A stretch of DNA of 64,000 bases from Zeugodacus cucurbitae (taxonomy: Eukaryota > Arthropoda > Insecta > Diptera > Tephritidae). This document shows positions 58,211 through 64,000 of the stretch, in pieces; position 1 is the stretch's first letter; every line of letters starts with the position of its first letter. The stretch spans positions 16,661,501 through 16,725,500 of the forward strand of contig NC_071667.1 in NCBI RefSeq assembly GCF_028554725.1, in the 5' to 3' direction. The translations under genes were made by a program, and so were the position numbers. The notes below the pieces were generated by a model that searched no databases, was not told the origin of the DNA, and saw nothing but the letters and a program-made list of their open reading frames with translations.

Positions 58211-59267
58211 AAATAAGTCAAATCAAAACGTTTATGGTCGCCTTCACAATTTCCAGCTGGATATTTTTACTTCCAATGCAATAAATTGCCATAGTGCATG
58301 TCAACCACACTAATTTGCCAGGTTATTTATTATTTATTGACACATTTCAAGTGAAAAGTCATTAACAATTCCAATAAGTCATTGCAAATTCCGGTCAATC
58401 CTTTTTTCTTAAACGCAATTATTTGCGCCACTTCCGTCATCTTCCTTAATATTACCTTCTATGCTTTTGTTGACATTCCGCTAGATATGCCATTTTTCTG
58501 CCTCCTCCCTTGCACTAGCTCTTCCGCTTCTTTTGAAAGTTCTATGTAATTAATGGCTTCAATTACATTACTCTCTCCTGAAACTCATTAATTATTCTTT
58601 CAGCATTTTTTATGATTTTTTTAAAATAAGCATAGTGGTTATACTAATAATAAACAAAACGCTTCTAAATGAAACATGAAATACAATAACAACAACTAGG
58701 TCGATGCAACAGTTGGATAAGAAAGTGTTAATTCACGCGCAAAGTGAGCAACAACACGAATGAAATGCAAAAAAAAATTCTTCTGATGACCGGAAAAATG
58801 TGTCATGCAACGGCAATTCACCCCGGTCAATTATATTGTTTGTTGTTTTTGTAAGTGCATGCGCATTGTTATTGCTAGCGTTGAAATATAATAAATGACA
58901 ATACATTAAATTTATTATTATATAATTGCATAGTTGATTTGTGCGCGTGTGCGATAAATAATTGCTTTTATTTCCTGATTAACTAATTAGTCTTCAAATA
59001 TGACGCTTAAATGGACTGCGAGATTGTTTAAAATGAAATTAATCGTTTCACGGTCATTATGGCGATTGACAGCAATCAGTTTTATGAGTGTGGATAAAAT
59101 ATGAAGCGGAGAGAAATTAGTTGGGAACTAAAGGAACGGTTGTATTTGAAGCTATTTTTTAATATTAAACTCCTTTACTTAGCTTTAATAAGTAAAAGGA
59201 TTTTCAATAAGAACGCTACAAAAGTGAAGCGAGATTTTTTATTCCTGTGTAAGAACATTCAATGCCA
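58211..59267. other. Non-coding stretch
   Basis: AT-rich, no recognised exon. The plus ORF starting at 59101 overlaps the next mariner remnant on the opposite strand and is not a gene. Confidence 0.4.
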
Positions 59268-60090
59268 TTATGTAAGGAACTCGATTTCTTGTTCATGGCC
59301 AATACGGGCACGCTTCGAGACGCTGGACCCAATTTTCGACGGTTTTCAGCGGTTTAAATCGGCCGATACTGCTACAATTTTACGTTCAACATTCGTACGA
59401 AGTTCGTCAATCGTCGCTGGCTAGTTGGCATAGACCATAGACTTGACGTAGCCATACAGGAAATAGTCTAAGGACGTCAAATCGCAAAACCGAGGCGGCC
59501 AATTGACTGTGCCATTTCATGAGATAACACGTTCACCTATCTTGGTTTTTTTGCTCAAGCCCATACCATCAAATTCGTGCCAAAAATATTCGGTTACCAT
59601 TGCCGGTCTAGATTATCTCGGAAGAAGTACGGCCCAATGACGCCGCCGGCCCATAAACTGCGTCAAACCGTAATTTTTTCGGGTTTTCGCATATTTTGCT
59701 TAATGACGAAGTCATTCAGCCAGAAATGAGCCTCATCGTTGAAGATGATTTTTCGATGAAAATCCGGATCAATTCACGAACATTCGACGATTCTGGTGAT
59801 CTAACGGTTTCAGTTCTTGCGTCAATTTGATCTTGTAAGAATGTAGGCAAAAATCTTTTCGCAAAATTTGCCGCAAGGACTTTATAGAGATGCTTTGGGT
59901 CTTCCTCAATTGATGCGCTGCCGGCAGCAATATTCTCGACACTACGGACACTTATTTGTTATTACATTTCGTACCGTGTCTCAAATTTTTCCACTAGACG
60001 CTCAATTGTTGATCTGACAGAACGATTATGAACTCCGAATTTAGGTAGTAAATTTTAATAATTTCGTTGTTGGATCGCATATCTTTCCAT
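59268..60090 (-). pseudogene. Near full-length decayed mariner-type transposase, copy 4
   Basis: Starts at ATG 60090 with MERYAIQQRNY, an in-frame stop, then FGVHNRSVRSTIERLVEKFE, the DUF4817-type N-terminal helix-turn-helix region. Further on, LHSYKIKLTQELKPLDHQNR (59880-59810), then the block around the catalytic Asp (NDEAHFWLNDFVIKQN near 59740-59695), WAGGVIGPYF near 59640, and the C-terminal region WVQRLEA near 59310. Frameshifts separate these pieces. It is the least truncated of the four copies and retains the Asp of the NDEAHF block, but it cannot encode a protein. Confidence 0.85.
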
Positions 60091-60399
60091 GACGAAATGA
60101 CAAAGCTTACTGAAGACAAATGTCAAAAGAGCCGGGTCGTTTGCTGTCCCTACAGCGTCCATATTGGAAACCCCTTTATCTGTTAAAATATGCAAGTGTT
60201 AATTAAGACTTCAATTATTTGTAATTTATCTAAATTATTAACTAATTAAAAACTTAATTGTTTGATTGATAAATTATTAAATCATAGAAAATAGTTTTAG
60301 AATAACCTTTAATTATGTTATGTTTAATTCTCGCAACTATATTACTATGTGAACGTGTTTATATATAATTTTCCTTTACAACTCTTGTTGTAAAACGTA
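60091..60399. other. Non-coding spacer
   Basis: The left 90 bp probably contain the 5' end of mariner copy 4 (similar wording to 27824-27870). The rest is AT-rich and featureless. Confidence 0.4.
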
Positions 60400-60633
60400 T
60401 TATAAATTATTTCTTAACTTCCCAGACAAAAACGAGCTGCAGCTTTCTTTTGTTTTAATTTTTTCTTTTTCTTTCGCATTATTACCCTCCAGCATACGCC
60501 ACAACATTTCCAAAACACCTACGAAACGCAAATAGGCGCCGAGATGTATACTTCTAAAACACATATCAATAGCAAATAACGAACGTGAGAGCGCCAAAAA
60601 CCAGCGCAAATAGCTCTCTACATTTTGTTGCAT
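60400..60633 (-). CDS. Small ORF of unknown function (77 aa)
   Basis: Not recognised. From Met1 it reads MQQNVESYLRWFLALSR then a run of amphipathic, partly hydrophobic helix-like sequence through LRFVGVLEMLWRMLEG. It then turns Lys/Glu-rich where a GGTAATAATG donor-like site occurs, so the true exon may end near residue 50. Codon composition is more balanced and GC-rich than neighbouring chance ORFs. It might be a first coding exon of a minus-strand gene or an old gene fragment. No motif gives a function. Confidence 0.25.
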   Translation of the reverse strand: MQQNVESYLRWFLALSRSLFAIDMCFRSIHLGAYLRFVGVLEMLWRMLEGNNAKEKEKIKTKESCSSFLSGKLRNNL

Positions 60634-60752
60634 TATTTAATGCTACACGCAGTACAGTTATTATGTGCAAACGCAAAAACTCCTGCGGGTCCATTGCTGT
60701 AATTGCTATGTGTACGCATGTTGATAACAGTGAAAACTAAATGAATACAAGT

Positions 60753-61921
60753 AAGGAAAGGATAAGTTCGGGTGCAACCGAACATTTTATCAATTATTGA
60801 TATATTTATTGATATATTTTTATTAAGATAACACACAATTTGACCCAATTTGAAAATCCTATAATTAGGTATATGAGAGCTAGGGGAAGCTATGACCCGA
60901 TTTTAACCATTTCTGGTACAGAGACACACAATTAGAAGAAAAATATTTCCTCAGAATTAAATTAAAATATTTAAAAGATTTACCGAAATTTTAGGTGAAA
61001 AATTACCATGGGGCACTGAATTCTTCATATTCGACATTCGAGGCCTTCAACAGTTATAGTCCGATTTCGACCAATTCCGATTTTCACAAGTGACGCCACA
61101 GATCATATACAGTATTTCTTTAAAGTTTTGTTTCGCTATCTTCATTGGTTCCTTATGTATATATTATAAAGTAAAGGAATAAGATGGGGTTCAAAATTGA
61201 GTTACATGGGAAGTTGTCGACCGATTTTATCAATTTTCCACACGTGACATCAGGGTGTCAAGAAAATTTTATATACCGAATTTTATTCGAATCGGTCGAG
61301 TAGTTCCTGAGATATAGTTTAGATCCATAAGTGGGCGATGCCACGCCTATTTCATATTTTGTAAAAAAAAATCTGAGTGCAGCTTCCTTCTGCAATTTCT
61401 TCTGTAAAATTTATTGTTTCTGACGTTTTTCGTTAGTACTTTTAGTAATTTTCAACCTAACCTTTGTATGGGAGGTGGGCGTGGTTATTATCCGATTTCA
61501 ACTATTTTCATGGTGTCTGATGGGGTACGTAAGAGAGCTTCATTGATTTGCGAGATATATGCAAATAACCGATTCGGGGGCGGGGCCACGCCCACGTCCC
61601 AAAAAAAATTAGATCCAAATATGCCCCTTTGATGTAATTTTGTGATCCTTTGTTCCAAATTTTACTTTTATAATTTTATTTATGGCTTAGTTATGACACT
61701 TTATGTGTTTTCGGTTTTCGCATTTTGTGGGCGTGGCAGTGGTCCGATATTGCCCATTTTCGAACATTCGGAAATTAGGATTTTGACTCGTCTCGTCACC
61801 ATGATCATTTTGATATATATAACCCTATATCTAACTCGGTTAGTTGTATGACTTACAAACAATCGTTATGTGAACAAAACTTTAATACTCTCTTAGCAAT
61901 ATTTGTTGCGAGAGTATAAAA
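60753..61921 (+). repeat. Hairpin-ended repeat family, long copy
   Basis: 1169 bp from AAGGAAAGGATAAGTTCGGG (hairpin GTTCGGGTGCAACCGAAC) to TTGTTGCGAGAGTATAAAA. Shares CCGATTTTAACCATTT and AGAAGAAAAATATTTCC with the 57.6 kb copy and GTGGGCGTGGCAGTGG, GGCCACGCCCACG with the 31 kb copies. Longer than the 57.6 kb copy because of extra internal sequence, suggesting the shorter ones are deletion derivatives. No conserved ORF. Confidence 0.78.
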
Positions 61922-63099
61922 ACTGAATTTGAGAGAAAAAATTACAGCAAAATGAAACATAAACCCAACAACAACAACAAATATAGCATACAACATTTTA
62001 TTGTGAAGCGTGCCCCATTTTTGTATCAATTTCATATCATTGCGCCATTATCAAGCATTTTTTTTTTTGAGAACGCTGGTTACAAGCAATAAAACGGCAG
62101 CATAAATAGGCACGTACATATATTTTAGGGCAAAAAAAACCAATTCACATACAGCACCAGCCACCCACCTACTTGCCACCTACCAAATATGCCACCCACT
62201 TGCCACTGGCAACCACGCCTCCTTTGGCGTACTAAGTGCGGTTTCTGTGTGTTGTGTATTTAACACAATTTTTGTTTGCGTATATCTGCCCTAACGGCAA
62301 GCCTAGCAAAACACACTCAAAGTAATTACACATATACCTGTACATATACAAGCACATATACACACTTTCCTGTGTGTGAATCGACAAACACGCCCGTCTG
62401 CTAAACGCAAAAAATAAAAAATAAAATCGTCTGCAGGCAATAAATAAGTGTGCAAGCGCAAAAATACGAGAGAAAATTTGTAAAACAGTTTTAAAAAGTA
62501 AAAAAAAAATTAGTTCAGCAGAATAAAGTGGAAATTTAACAACTTCCGGCATAAATTAAATTTTTAAGTGTAGTTGTTTTTCATGAATTTGCATTTGTTG
62601 TTGTTGTTATGTGAGTCAAATTTTCCGCTTATCATTTTGTGGTTGCCTCATTTTTTTTTAAGTATTTTTGTACAACAAAAAATGAGCATTCTTCCGTTTG
62701 CGGCATATCCTTGTTGCTCATTTTCGTGTTCCGTCGAAAGTAGCGTCATTAAGTGGCATGCTTCAACGTGTAGATTTGTGGTATTTTTTAGATTGCCCTA
62801 TAAAGGAGTGTTTTTTTTTTTCATTTCATTTAAATACTAACTTGGACTTTTAAACTTATTTTTTGTTGTTTCTTTTTGCGAAATGTTACTAAAGTGATAG
62901 TGATAGTTTTGAGCGGTTGAATTTTTATGTCAAATGTGAAGGTCAATTCTCAATTTTGAAAAAGGGCGAGGGTAAATAAAATGTTAGATTTCACTGTGAG
63001 CATTAAAATACTATAAATTCCAGTTTTTTTAATAATTATGACAATGGATGTGCAGGAGAAAAATTAGTACGATTATTAAAAAAGAAATAATTATGTCAA
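61922..63099. other. Non-coding stretch
   Basis: CCACCCACCTACTTGCCACC low-complexity block near 62160, T-runs near 62810. ORFs show no domains. Confidence 0.4.
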
Positions 63100-63597
63100 C
63101 AGAATCGCTCTTGCCAACAGGTGCCACTTTGGACTGAGTAGGCAATTGAAAAGTGAAAGTCTTCTCTCGACGAACAAAAACCAAACTCTACAAGTCTCTC
63201 ATCATTCCCGTTCTACTTTATGGTGCAGAAGCTTGGACGATGTCAACATCAGATGAGACGGCACAAGAAGTTTTCGGGAGAAAGGTTTTACGGAAGATTT
63301 ATGGTCCCTTAAACATTGGCAACGGCGAATACCGCAGAAGATGGAATGGACGGAATGGACGGCGGCTACGCTGTCTAGGTCATGTTGTTTGAATGGACGA
63401 ATGTGTTTCAGCTCAGTACCCGCTGGTGGAAGCCGAGGAAGAGGGAGACCTCCACTCCGTTGGAAGGACCAGGTGGAGAAGGACCTGTCTTCATTTGGTG
63501 TTACCAATTGGCGCCAAACTGCCAAAAGGAGAGATGCATGGCTCGCTGTTGTGGACTCGGCTATAACCGCGTAAGCGGTGCCTATACCAGTCAAGAA
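63100..63597 (+). mobile_element. RTE-like retrotransposon copy f, 5'-truncated
   Basis: Starts at the RITLANRCYY-equivalent region, with a frameshift near 63155, continues LYKSLIIPVLLYGAEAWTMS, and ends with GGSRGRGRPPLRW and the hairpin AACCGCGTAAGCGGT near 63566, then CAGTCAAGAAAAG. At the shared-stop position it has GGG (Gly), one step from the GAG state. Internal deletions near 63350 remove the ELYV region. Dead copy. Confidence 0.88.
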
Positions 63598-64000
63598 AAG
63601 ATCTTTAAATGTGTTTGACAATTGGTTTTTTATAAGGTTGTTTTGTATGATAAATAGCAAGAATACGAAATATAATTAACTTACTATGAATATAAATTAT
63701 CTTCTGAAAACCGTAAAAATTTTGAATTTGAACTCCAGCGACATTCGAAGAAAGTTTTTAAAGCTTAAATTTCCATTGCTTTGAACAAGCATTTAGTTAG
63801 ATCTCTAGACTTCCTTCTCATTATGAACGAGCTTACAATTAATTGGCAAGGGATCGATATTTATGAGAGACGATCAGATACGAGATATACAAGTTATTTC
63901 TAAATTCGATTTTTACGAGAATAACTTCATAACTCATCAGGAGTAATTATAAAGATCTTGAGTTATTCCTTTAACACGGTTAAATAATGCCTGATATGGT
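63598..64000. other. Non-coding window end
   Basis: AT-rich, no ORF or repeat recognised. Confidence 0.4.

Noticed and set aside
1..64000. Search for tRNA, rRNA and microRNA-like hairpins
   Set aside because: No clover-leaf with box A/B spacing or rRNA signature was recognised by eye; hairpins found belong to transposon ends.

Overview
The window looks like a gene-poor, transposon-rich stretch of a cyclorrhaphan fly genome, most likely a tephritid fruit fly. The evidence is AT-rich DNA with many TATG/CATA and CAACAA/TTGTTG microsatellites, short canonical insect introns, an insect-type secreted carboxylesterase, and RTE-like retrotransposons, DUF4817-type mariners and many MITEs. The species call is inference.

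One host protein-coding gene can be assembled with confidence: a five-exon type-B carboxylesterase on the minus strand (23256 down to 17354, 554 residues by my count). It has a signal peptide, an intact Ser/Glu/His triad and consistent splice phases. Its third intron (3.95 kb) holds a minisatellite and a 3.1 kb copy of an RTE-like non-LTR retrotransposon in the same orientation. The last two exons lie beyond that insertion, so a single-ORF view would wrongly call the gene truncated.

The RTE-like family is the dominant mobile element, with six copies: 15870-16475 (+), 18513-21627 (-), 34034-34982 (-), 35630-38895 (-), 54139-55061 (-) and 63100-63597 (+). The 35630-38895 copy is complete. It has an uninterrupted 996-residue endonuclease/reverse transcriptase ORF, all expected catalytic motifs, a 3' microsatellite tail and a perfect 13-bp target-site duplication, so it is a candidate recently active source element. 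Three other copies share one identical in-frame stop codon.

Other repeats, left to right: decayed mariner copies (1.2-2.0, 27.0-27.8, 41.8-42.3, 57.3-57.6, 59.3-60.1 kb); two TTAA-flanked piggyBac-like non-autonomous elements (3.7-4.4, 44.05-44.74 kb); two opposed copies of a CGACGACA-rich TIR element (4.9-5.3, 55.4-55.9 kb), the second nested in another TIR element; a three-monomer higher-order satellite (12.2-13.3 kb); a TA-flanked MITE family with about six copies, one inserted into another (48.25-48.87 kb); a 71-bp pogo-like mini-element (29.9 kb) and a 719-bp relative-like element (49.0-49.7 kb); a decayed RNase-H-bearing non-LTR fragment (28.7-29.4 kb); and several copies of a non-coding family with hairpin ends and a GAGAGTATAAAA terminus.

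The rest is AT-rich non-coding sequence. A few weak signals may belong to genes that extend beyond the window: two micro-exon-like segments, a TATA+Inr core promoter, a possible 5'UTR exon, and two small ORFs richer in GC than their surroundings. No tRNA, rRNA, CRISPR or operon-like system was recognised. I found no multi-gene novel system; the most notable points are the intact retrotransposon, the shared stop codon and the nested MITEs.
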